A stretch of 64,000 nucleotides of DNA from 2-12-FULL-60-25 sp003576745 (GTDB taxonomy: Bacteria; Patescibacteriota; Patescibacteriia; 2-12-FULL-60-25), in the NCBI GenBank assembly GCA_030272835.1, contig SZOQ01000006.1, forward strand, positions 26,358 to 90,357. The letters run 5' to 3'. The position numbers were made by a program, and so were the translations under genes. Positions within the stretch are counted from its first letter, which is position 1; the number at the start of each line of letters is the position of its first letter. Positions 18,048-25,317 of this stretch are shown here, in pieces. Under the pieces are notes generated by a model. The model did no database searches. It saw nothing but the letters and a program-made list of their open reading frames with translations, and had not been told where the DNA came from.

Positions 18048-21000
18048 TAGGCTTCATGTTTGAGTCCCTCGCTCGGCCCCCACTCGATATGGTCTTCTGG
18101 TGCCGGAGCATTCGTGAGCGGCGCGCGAGGGCGGAATTGATCCGGACGTGATGCATGTTCGTCGATACGCTGGCCCTCCTTCAGGAGTTCCACGTCCAGG
18201 CACAGGCCCTTGAGTTCGCGGACAAGCACGTTAAAGGATTCCGGAACATTCACCTTGCGGATGGGTTCCCCCTTAATAATGGACTCGTATGCTTTGGATC
18301 GTCCGGGAACATCGTCGGATTTGATGGTGAGGATTTCCTGAAGCGTATGCGCCGCGCCATAGGCTTCGAGCGCCCACACTTCCATTTCGCCGAAGCGTTG
18401 TCCGCCGGATTGCGCCTTGCCGCCGAGGGGTTGCTGGGTAATAAGCGAGTATGGACCAATGGATCGCTGGTGGATTTTGTCCTCGACCATGTGATTCAGC
18501 TTCAGCATGTAGATATAGCCGACGGTCGGATGATGGTCATACGCCTCGCCCGTTCTCCCGTCATACAGCTGAATGCGCCCGTCTTCGGGGAACCCCGCAC
18601 GGACCAGCTCCTCGCGGATTGTCTGTTCCGGAACACCGTCGAATACCGGCGAAGCCACCGTGTACCCAAGGGCATTTGCGGCAAGCCCGAGATGCGTTTC
18701 CAGAATCTGCCCGAGGTTCATGCGGGATACCACGCCGAGCGGAGACAAAATGACATCCACCGGCGTTCCGTCTTCGAGGAACGGCATGTCCTCCACCGGA
18801 ACAATCTTTGAGATAACGCCCTTGTTTCCGTGGCGTCCGGCCAGCTTGTCGCCCACCTGGATTTTCCGGAGATCCGCGACCGCCACCACATATTGCTTGA
18901 TGACGCCCGGCTGAAGTTTATCGCCCGCATCGCGGGAGAACACTTTAACGTCCACAACGCGCCCGTGTTCGCCATGCGAAAGATACAGAGAGGAATCGCG
19001 CACATCGCGGGCCTTCTCTCCGAAAATCGCGCGGAGGAGTTTTTCTTCCGCAGACAGATCGGTTTCGCCCTTGGGTGTAATTTTCCCTACGAGAATATCG
19101 CCGGACTTCACTTCGGCTCCGATATGAACAATGCCCTGGTCGTCCAGATTTTTGAGCTTTTCTTCCGAGACATTCGGGATATCCGACGTCACGACTTCCG
19201 GCCCGAGCTTTGTATCGCGGACATCAATAAGGTGATGTTCGATATGAATGGAGGTGAGCCGGTCCGCATGCACCAACCGTTCGCTCAAAATAATGGCGTC
19301 CTCATAGTTATAACCGTCCCAGGACAGGAAGGTGCAGAGCAGGTTCTGGCCGAGCGCGATTTCGCCGCGATCGCAGGATGTCCCGTCCACGAGCACTTCC
19401 CCGGCATGAATCTGCTGCCCTTTGCTCACGCGGGGGCGCTGATTGATGCATGTGGAATGATTCGAACGCTGGAATTTAATGAGATCGTATCGACGGATGT
19501 CTCCCGCGTCGGTTTGAATTTCCACATGGCTGCCGTCCACCGACACCACAACGCCCTCGTCCGGCGACAGCACAACGTGTCCGGAGTCCACGGCGGAGCG
19601 GCGTTCTACGCCCGTCCCCACGATAGGGGCGTCGGGTTTGATGCAGGGAACGGCCTGCCGCTGCATATTGGTTCCCATGAGCGCGCGATGGCCGTCGTCG
19701 TGCTCCACGAACGGAATGAGCGACGTGCCGATAGAAAGCACTTGTTTCGACGAAACGTCGATATAGTCGATGTCCGCAACATCCACGGTGGTCGGCTCGC
19801 CGTTTTTTCTGGCCGCGGCGCGCGGCAAAAGGAATCGGCCGGTCTTTTGATCGATGGGCGTGGTGGCCGGAGCCGTTGTTCCGCGTTCTTCCGTAAAGGC
19901 ATTCAAATACACAATCTCGTCCGTCACATACGGTTCAATCGGAATCCGCTCCAACGTGAACGATGCCTTCATGGCTTTTGCCATGTCTTTGGTGACCGTA
20001 TCTCCCCGTTTGCCGAGCGCCTTCCCGTCTCCGGTCGTTATGTCGAGCCGGAGGACTTCGTCCACGGCGTCCTTGCCGTCATTGTTCGCCCAAGCCTTAA
20101 CCTTCCGATACGGCGTTTCGATGAAACCGAAATCATTGATACGCGAATAAGAAGCCAAGTGGCCGACAAGCCCGATATTCGGACCTTCCGGCGACGCGAT
20201 CGGACAAATGCGCCCATAATGCGTCCGATGCACATCGCGAACATCGAATCCGGCACGTTCACGCGTGAGGCCGCCCGGACCCATCGCGGACAAACGGCGC
20301 TTGTGTTCGAGCTCAGACAACGGATTCGTCTGATCCATGAACTGGGACAGCTGCGAGCTCATAAAGAACTCGCGAACGGCCCCGATGACCGGACGAGCAT
20401 TGATAAGCTTGGCAGGCGTGAGATTGGTAATGTCCTGCGTGGACATGCGGTCCTTAATGATGCGCTCCATGCGCGCGAGCCCAATGCGGAAACGGCTCTG
20501 CACAAGCTCTCCGATGGCGCGGACGCGCCGATTGCCCAAATGGTCCACGTCGTCCGGTTCTTCCTGACTGATATTCAAACGGATGATTTCGCGAAGAATA
20601 TGGACGATGTCGTCCTTGGTGAGAATGCGAAAATCTTCCTTTTTTACCGTATCGCGGTCCGCGGGAAGGCCGAAACGCTGGTTGAATTTAAAGCGACCCA
20701 CGGCCCCAAGGTCATATCGCTCAAACTTGAAGAACATGGAATGGATGAGGGACTTTGCATTGTCCGCCGTTGCCAAATCGCCCGGCCGAATGCGCTTATA
20801 GACCTCGATGTATCCTTCTTCTTCATTTGAAGAAGCGTCTTTTGCAATGGTCGAATCAATGTAACGATTGAGCGGATGCGTATCCACGTCCGTGAACAGG
20901 GCTGCGATATCCTCATTTGAAGATACGCCGAATGCGCGCAACAGCGACGTCGCCGCGACCTTGCGCTTCCGATCGATCTTCACCCAGATGACATTGTTGG

Positions 21001-21532
21001 TATCCGTTTCAAATTCCAGCCAAGCGCCGCGATTCGGAATGAGTTTCGCCCCGTAATACCGACGGCCGCGTACGGCCTCGGCGGTAAAAAAGGCTCCTGC
21101 AGACCGCACAAGCTGGGACACAACCACGCGCTCGACGCCGTTAATCACGAAGGTGCCACGATCCGTCATGACAGGAAGCTCGCCCAGGAACACCTCCTGC
21201 TCCCGCTCCTCTTTGGTTCGTTTATTCAGAAGCTTGGCCTTCACGCGCAGCGGAGCCTCATAATTAATTTTTTTTAGTTTGGAGGTTTTTTCGTCGAACT
21301 TTGGATCGTCAAAAAAGTAATCCGTCAAATGGAGCTCGAGGTCTCGGCCGATAAAATCCTTCACCGGCGTAAGCTCGTTCAAGAGCTCTCGGATACCCTC
21401 CTCGAGAAACCAGCGATAGCTGTCCTTCTGAACCTCGATGAGATCCGGAAGCGCCATTGCGTCGCGCGACGATGTGAAATAGCGGCGTTCCGGCTCATGG
21501 GGCGGAACGCGGCGGAAAATCTGCTCGGCCAT
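18047..21532 (-). CDS. rpoB: DNA-directed RNA polymerase subunit beta
   Basis: The product has 1161 residues. The rifampicin region reads SSQLSQFMDQTNPLSELEHK then RRLSAMGPGG (about 388-417), with the Asp, His and Ser positions of sensitive enzymes. The C-terminal GGQRFGEMEVWALEAYGAAH segment is present. Ribosomal genes rplJ/rplL are not upstream here. The transcript probably starts near 21848, giving an untranslated leader of about 315 nt. Confidence 0.98.
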   Translation of the reverse strand: MAEQIFRRVPPHEPERRYFTSSRDAMALPDLIEVQKDSYRWFLEEGIRELLNELTPVKDFIGRDLELHLTDYFFDDPKFDEKTSKLKKINYEAPLRVKAKLLNKRTKEEREQEVFLGELPVMTDRGTFVINGVERVVVSQLVRSAGAFFTAEAVRGRRYYGAKLIPNRGAWLEFETDTNNVIWVKIDRKRKVAATSLLRAFGVSSNEDIAALFTDVDTHPLNRYIDSTIAKDASSNEEEGYIEVYKRIRPGDLATADNAKSLIHSMFFKFERYDLGAVGRFKFNQRFGLPADRDTVKKEDFRILTKDDIVHILREIIRLNISQEEPDDVDHLGNRRVRAIGELVQSRFRIGLARMERIIKDRMSTQDITNLTPAKLINARPVIGAVREFFMSSQLSQFMDQTNPLSELEHKRRLSAMGPGGLTRERAGFDVRDVHRTHYGRICPIASPEGPNIGLVGHLASYSRINDFGFIETPYRKVKAWANNDGKDAVDEVLRLDITTGDGKALGKRGDTVTKDMAKAMKASFTLERIPIEPYVTDEIVYLNAFTEERGTTAPATTPIDQKTGRFLLPRAAARKNGEPTTVDVADIDYIDVSSKQVLSIGTSLIPFVEHDDGHRALMGTNMQRQAVPCIKPDAPIVGTGVERRSAVDSGHVVLSPDEGVVVSVDGSHVEIQTDAGDIRRYDLIKFQRSNHSTCINQRPRVSKGQQIHAGEVLVDGTSCDRGEIALGQNLLCTFLSWDGYNYEDAIILSERLVHADRLTSIHIEHHLIDVRDTKLGPEVVTSDIPNVSEEKLKNLDDQGIVHIGAEVKSGDILVGKITPKGETDLSAEEKLLRAIFGEKARDVRDSSLYLSHGEHGRVVDVKVFSRDAGDKLQPGVIKQYVVAVADLRKIQVGDKLAGRHGNKGVISKIVPVEDMPFLEDGTPVDVILSPLGVVSRMNLGQILETHLGLAANALGYTVASPVFDGVPEQTIREELVRAGFPEDGRIQLYDGRTGEAYDHHPTVGYIYMLKLNHMVEDKIHQRSIGPYSLITQQPLGGKAQSGGQRFGEMEVWALEAYGAAHTLQEILTIKSDDVPGRSKAYESIIKGEPIRKVNVPESFNVLVRELKGLCLDVELLKEGQRIDEHASRPDQFRPRAPLTNAPAPEDHIEWGPSEGLKHEA

Positions 21533-21848
21533 GTGAAGGGAGGAACATGCGCGAACCCGCTCCCCGATCCCACCCCCGGGAAGAGGACCGGAAAGCCGGG
21601 ACCCCGAGGGGAAGAATCAGATGAACGGTGCGCAGAATGAGTAATGCCGTCGGATACCCTCCGTCGAGACGGGCTCGAAAAATGAGGGATCGGAGCGGTG
21701 CGCCCGGAGACGCAAACGCCTCCCGTGACGAGTAAACGGGAGGCATCGGCATCTCCTCTATCGGGAAACAATCATTCGAATGACGATGAGGGTGTCCTCG
21801 AGGCGGACAAAAAGGCTTGCGTCCTTTTCTATAATCCCGCCTGTGCGC
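21533..21848 (-). promoter_or_regulatory. Long 5' leader of rpoBC
   Basis: No convincing gene lies in these 316 nt. A 9 bp hairpin (GCCTCCCGT with ACGGGAGGC) sits at about 21719-21745. The leader is unusual for this window, where core genes have almost none; it could carry feedback or attenuation control. No known rpoB leader motif was recognised. Confidence 0.4.
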
Positions 21849-21854
21849 GCGCGA

Positions 21855-21883
21855 AGAATAGCGAAGATGTGGCATATGGTCAA
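21855..21883 (-). promoter_or_regulatory. Probable rpoBC promoter
   Basis: TTGACC (21878-21883), a 17 nt spacer and TATTCT (21855-21860) lie on the minus strand. Confidence 0.6.
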
Positions 21884-21975
21884 GCCCGGAGGGGTGGATA
21901 GAGGAGGAAGGCGTATCTCCATAAGGCCAGAAACGGAAAAATATCGGGTTTTTCATATTAAAATGCCTATCAGGC

Positions 21976-22004
21976 TTGACAAAACGGCATATTTCTGATA
22001 TAGT
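21976..22004 (+). promoter_or_regulatory. Consensus promoter of the 22107 gene
   Basis: TTGACA, 17 nt, TATAGT. The leader is about 95 nt and folds into a C/G-rich hairpin (TCCCCCGC with GCGGGGGA) before a GAGGG Shine-Dalgarno. Confidence 0.85.
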
Positions 22005-22106
22005 TTTCGGTTCCGTAATGAACGGAACTCCCCCGCAGAAGAGCGGGTTCGCGGCCCATTCTTCCGCGGGGGAATCAACCCCCGCACTTTCCAAACCGAG
22101 GGAACC

Positions 22107-22427
22107 ATGGAATATCACGACACGCGACGCTGGGCCATCCATGATTTCATGGTCCACGTTGTCGCAGAGAAGTCCCTGCTCGTCGAGGAGACGCACAGGG
22201 ACGCGTGGCCTACCAAGGTCACGCTCGTCGAGCGCTGCGGACGCGGCGAAACGCCGGTCCGAAGCTTCGTACTCGACATCGAGTACGGTCGCTTCGCCGC
22301 GGAGCTCAAGCGGTACGTACAACGAATCAATCGGCACCGAACACTATTTTGCTTAGCCGAGACGGATTCGGACATCTACGTCACCAACCAAATCTCCATG
22401 TTTTTGCGCCGCACCGCTGCGGCATGA
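22107..22427 (+). CDS. Hypothetical protein, accessory region
   Basis: The product has 106 residues of mixed alpha/beta composition; no family was recognised. GAGGG 5 nt before the ATG is a clear ribosome-binding site, in contrast to the leaderless core genes. It has its own consensus promoter and a hairpin 30 nt after the stop, forming a self-contained unit. An alternative ATG at 22018 in another frame gives a less protein-like chain. Confidence 0.6.
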   Translation: MEYHDTRRWAIHDFMVHVVAEKSLLVEETHRDAWPTKVTLVERCGRGETPVRSFVLDIEYGRFAAELKRYVQRINRHRTLFCLAETDSDIYVTNQISMFLRRTAAA

Positions 22428-22456
22428 CCCTCAACCCAGCCTGTCCCTACTTCAGA

Positions 22457-22480
22457 AGAGCGATGCACATGCATCGCTCT
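22457..22480 (+). terminator. Hairpin after the 22107 gene
   Basis: A 10 bp perfect stem (AGAGCGATGC) has an ACAT loop. Only a weak T-rich tail follows. Confidence 0.55.
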
Positions 22481-22561
22481 ATCTGTTTGCGGAAAAAGAT
22501 ATCCGTGCGGGGTTTGTGATCCTGAACGGAAACGGCGGAACCCAAAAGGGAGAACGCAGTC

Positions 22562-22842
22562 GTGATCGAAGAAGACATCCTGGAAACCCTGGCCGAGAAC
22601 GCTCTGTTCAAAATCTACGACTCCCTAATAGGGAGAAAAGGAAACGCTGCGGAAAAAGGTGGCGGAAATTCAGAGCGACGCCGACACAACCAATGACGAA
22701 ATGTTCGCGCTCGAAATCATGCGCGATCTCTCCGGCCGCATCGACCAGGCCCTGGAAGACCTTGAGCGGGTCATCCCTGGAAAAATCGCAGCCACCGCCT
22801 CGCGTCTCACGCCCGCCGAAGGACAGGATCCTCGGCGGGTAT
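22562..22842 (+). pseudogene. Small hypothetical gene split between two frames
   Basis: A GTG start at 22562 behind GGGAG opens MIEEDILETLAENALFKIYD, then continues poorly to a stop at 22694-22696. A second frame from about 22632 carries KETLRKKVAEIQSDADTT and EIMRDLSGRIDQALEDLERV, a natural helical sequence, and runs without a stop into a terminator hairpin and repeat DNA. The simplest reading is one gene with a frameshift near 22630 and a lost stop; a programmed shift is possible. No family was recognised. Confidence 0.4.
22812..22839 (+). terminator. Terminator-like hairpin
   Basis: CCCGCCG...AGGA pairs with TCCT...CGGCGGG around a short loop, followed by ATTTCTT. One bulged base. Confidence 0.6.
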
Positions 22843-22884
22843 TTCTTATGGATCATTGGTTCGCAGGACCGTGGGTTCGTGTGC

Positions 22885-22980
22885 GGGAAGAATCCGTAGC
22901 CTACGAACCTACGATCGTACGAACCTCATGCTCGACCCAAGGCTCAAGACTCATGACCCGTGACCGTCTGCATTCCGCTT
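22885..22980. repeat. Word-mosaic spacer
   Basis: It carries words such as CCTACGAACCTACGATCGTA and CAAGGCTCAAGACTCATGAC, of the same style as 1524-1740. No gene is visible. Confidence 0.5.
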
Positions 22981-23028
22981 CCCCCCTCCCCAGACCCTCG
23001 CCCCCGTTGCCTGTGCTACCATATTCGC

Positions 23029-23214
23029 ATGAAGAAGCGGTCTCACCCGACCAAGAAGCCGTCATCCAGGGTGATTGGGACCCTGCGGATCCATGATCTG
23101 GAAAAAAAGGTCCGCAAGCCGTCCGCGCCTCCTGGGCAACGCTTCAAAAGCAAGAAGGCCTATAACCGCTCGGCAAAAAAACGGGAAGACCGGGGTCTCT
23201 CAAGCCATGCTTGA
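23029..23214 (+). CDS. Small basic hypothetical protein
   Basis: The 61-residue protein is very rich in Lys, Arg and Ser (MKKRSHPTKKPSSR at the start, QRFKSKKAYNRSAKKRED near the end), suggesting nucleic-acid or ribosome association. No family was assigned. The ATG lies 6 nt behind the extended -10 TGCTACCAT (23014-23022), the leaderless arrangement of the core genes. A good terminator follows at 23241. Confidence 0.6.
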   Translation: MKKRSHPTKKPSSRVIGTLRIHDLEKKVRKPSAPPGQRFKSKKAYNRSAKKREDRGLSSHA

Positions 23215-23240
23215 CCGAGAGCCAAAAACATGAGGCGCTC

Positions 23241-23264
23241 AGACGTCCGGCCGGGCGTCTTTTT
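23241..23264 (+). terminator. Rho-independent terminator
   Basis: An 8 bp stem (AGACGTCC with GGGCGTCT, one U-G pair), a GGCC loop and five T. Confidence 0.85.
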
Positions 23265-23308
23265 CGTCAGCCTGCCGTATGGCATAGTGGACACAGGACC
23301 TTCAACAC

Positions 23309-23797
23309 ATGAGCGGCACCCTTTTAGGAAATCGGCTCTACATGTCTACGAATGATCCGTGTCCCGCTTGCGGGAAACGGATATACGCGCGCGTGCTTGT
23401 CCTGAACAGGACGGAACGTCTCTGGATCCTTGTGGAGGACTATTGCGCATCTGTTCAGTGTCAGCCCGCCATGCGCGGATCCATCCCCGACCTTCTTATT
23501 CACGGACATCCGGTTCTGGTCCCCGAATGCTTTCAGGTGAGTCTCGATCTCTGCCGCTATTGCCAACGGGCCGACGCAACCAGTATTGATCGAGGGAATC
23601 ATCACGTGGCCAAGGAATGCCCGGGTTGCGATCTGCTCTATGTCCCCCGCTTCAATCGGAACCGGTGGCTCCGCGACGATGAACCGTACATTGATACGCT
23701 AGACGACGGAGACATAGCCGATGACGAAAACGATAGCGGCATCCGTTCAAAAAGCCCTATGCCGTTCGCAAACGGAGCGGCCGGAGAAAAACGCTGA
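23309..23797 (+). CDS. Hypothetical zinc-ribbon-like protein
   Basis: The product has 162 residues. Three CxxC pairs (CPAC, CRYC, CPGC) suggest zinc binding; the C-terminal quarter is acidic (DTLDDGDIADDENDS). No family was recognised. The start may be 23309 or the later in-frame ATG at 23342, which still keeps all CxxC pairs; neither has a clear Shine-Dalgarno. It lies 76 nt before the next gene. Confidence 0.55.
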   Translation: MSGTLLGNRLYMSTNDPCPACGKRIYARVLVLNRTERLWILVEDYCASVQCQPAMRGSIPDLLIHGHPVLVPECFQVSLDLCRYCQRADATSIDRGNHHVAKECPGCDLLYVPRFNRNRWLRDDEPYIDTLDDGDIADDENDSGIRSKSPMPFANGAAGEKR

Positions 23798-23873
23798 TGC
23801 TTTCCCTCACGAACCCCGATGTATTCCTCCCGGCATCCACATGTTCGTCGTCCGGGGGAAGAGAGGAGTGCCC

Positions 23874-24137
23874 ATGTACGCAAGCATGCTCGTCCGATAT
23901 TCCTTGGTCCTTTTCGCAGGGAGTCTGCTCGGCTACTGCCTCCGCGAGAACAGGCAAAGCCCTCCCGGCGCGGACAGGGAACCCGAATCTTCACACTGCA
24001 TTTCTCCCATGCCCGTACCTTCATGGAACACGGAAGGTGTAATCATGTTCCCCGGCGTCGACACCGAATTTGCGCCATATGAGATTCCGGAACAGGAACA
24101 TCGCCATGCCGGAATCCGACAAACGTTTCGACTGTAA
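23874..24137 (+). CDS. Small secreted or membrane-anchored hypothetical protein
   Basis: The 87-residue protein starts MYASMLVRYSLVLFAGSLLG, a signal-like hydrophobic segment, then turns polar and acidic. AGAGGAG 5 nt before the ATG is a strong ribosome-binding site and decides the start against longer in-frame options. A terminator follows at 24193. No family was recognised. Confidence 0.55.
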   Translation: MYASMLVRYSLVLFAGSLLGYCLRENRQSPPGADREPESSHCISPMPVPSWNTEGVIMFPGVDTEFAPYEIPEQEHRHAGIRQTFRL

Positions 24138-24192
24138 TCCGCGGGAAAGCCATGCGGAAAAAAGGCCGCTGTCCTGACCCCACCAATCCTCT

Positions 24193-24222
24193 GCGCCATC
24201 CTCAACACAGGAAGGCGCTTTT
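24193..24222 (+). terminator. Rho-independent terminator
   Basis: GCGCC-A-TCCT pairs with AGGA-A-GGCGC (one A-A mismatch), followed by TTTT. Confidence 0.75.
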
Positions 24223-24261
24223 ATTATGGACTAAGAGAAAATTATAGCTGGGAGTTGTTGG

Positions 24262-24445
24262 CAATCAGCAAAAGAAACAGGGCAAAGGGAACGGGTAACA
24301 GGTTATTGGTTATGGGGTTCAGGTTACGGGGCGCATGGCTCACGGCGCATGGCCTACGCAACCACGCGCTACGCCCCCCTACGCAACCACGTCCTACGTA
24401 CTCTTCCTCCCTACGCAACCACGCAACCCTATTTCCTGTCCCTCA
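24262..24445. repeat. Word-mosaic spacer
   Basis: It carries GGCAAAGGGAACGGGTAAC, GGTTACGGGGCGCATGGC and CTACGCAACCACG words shared with 1524-1740, 8430-8557 and 46150-46410. Confidence 0.6.
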
Positions 24446-24455
24446 TCAAGTACCC

Positions 24456-24484
24456 TTGACAAAAAGACCATTTTTTGATAGATT
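24456..24484 (+). promoter_or_regulatory. Consensus-type promoter of the 24491 ncRNA
   Basis: TTGACA (24456-24461), 17 nt, TAGATT (24479-24484). Confidence 0.75.
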
Positions 24485-24490
24485 ATCCGG

Positions 24491-24679
24491 TCAGGTTGAA
24501 TGCCTGCCATTCACAATCGATCGTAGAGGCCTGAGGAGAGCTTCGAGCTTTTCGCAACCATGTGGAGGAATGGTTGCCGCATGGGTAATGGCCGGGGAGG
24601 ATCCGTGAGGCGGGAAATCCGTTGAACGGCGGTTTCATTATGTATGTATGCGCGAACGCACTCTTCGGGAGTGCGTTTT
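24491..24679 (+). ncRNA. Candidate structured ncRNA of about 190 nt
   Basis: Promoter and terminator (24655-24679: AACGCACTC, TTCGG loop, GAGTGCGTT, T run) enclose about 190 nt with no protein-like ORF. Hairpins are visible: GCAACCAT/ATGGTTGC around GTGGAGGA, and AGCT/AGCT with a TCG loop. A G-rich GGGGAGGATCCGTGAGGCGG part could fold further. It does not match tRNA, tmRNA, SRP, RNase P or riboswitch signatures known to me. It could also be a structured leader of the downstream genes. Confidence 0.45.
24655..24679 (+). terminator. Rho-independent terminator of the 24491 ncRNA
   Basis: A 9 bp perfect stem and 5 nt loop end in TTTT. Confidence 0.85.
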
Positions 24680-24752
24680 ATCGTTCCGTGAGCGGCGACA
24701 TTGCCGCGAACGGCGTGGAGAGGAAGGCCCCGTTTCTGTCCGAAAGGACGGA

Positions 24753-24912
24753 GATGACAGGGTTGTTCCATGTTACGTACGAACGAGCCGGATCCGTCTG
24801 GTTCTCCCGTATGCGACTGGACTGGAGGGGAGCCCTCGCGGCGATCCACTCCATCTCCACACCGTTCGCGGAAATCGATTGCCGGAAGCGGAATGGAGGG
24901 GGCAAGGTCTGA
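24753..24912 (+). CDS. Short hypothetical ORF
   Basis: The 53-residue ORF has AAAGGA 5 nt before the ATG and a TGATG overlap with the next ORF. No family was recognised; composition is unremarkable. Coding status is uncertain. Confidence 0.3.
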
Positions 24913-25229
24913 TGGGATGCGGGACTATCTCGTCATCCGATCGGAAAAAACGCATGGACGCACGCGGCTCCGGCGCCTGCTGGACCCGATCCGTCTATGC
25001 CGCTTCGCTCGTGTCAGGCTATTGCCGAAGCATGAGCCGACTCCATTCCGTTTCGGGAAATCGTCCGTTAAATTGTCCCAAACAAACATATGCTCTTGGA
25101 AAAACCGAAAGTGCGGGCTATGGTTTCCTTGCGCGCCGGCGCGAATTCGAATCACGAGTTTACGCGGGCGAGGAAGAATGCCTCGCAGGCCACAGTTCTT
25201 GTGGCAATCGTATCTTCGACAATCCTTAG
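24912..25229 (+). CDS. Short hypothetical ORF
   Basis: The 105-residue ORF starts within the TGATG overlap and is Ser/Arg/Cys-rich. Support comes only from translational coupling to the previous ORF and the lack of a better frame. It may be non-coding leader for the 25318 gene. Confidence 0.25.
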   Translation: MGCGTISSSDRKKRMDARGSGACWTRSVYAASLVSGYCRSMSRLHSVSGNRPLNCPKQTYALGKTESAGYGFLARRREFESRVYAGEEECLAGHSSCGNRIFDNP

Positions 25230-25317
25230 TTGAGCCTGACCTACGAAGGATCTTGCTCGGAACTTCCAACCGGCCCATGTGGGCTTTTCCAGCCCTCACG
25301 GGCTCCCGGAGGAAAGA

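Noticed and set aside
18830..20830. 666-codon frame antisense to rpoB
   Set aside because: It is a shadow of the conserved rpoB reading frame.
21495..22337. 280-codon minus-strand frame upstream of rpoB
   Set aside because: It crosses the probable rpoBC promoter and leader and the 22107 gene, and shows no protein-like pattern.
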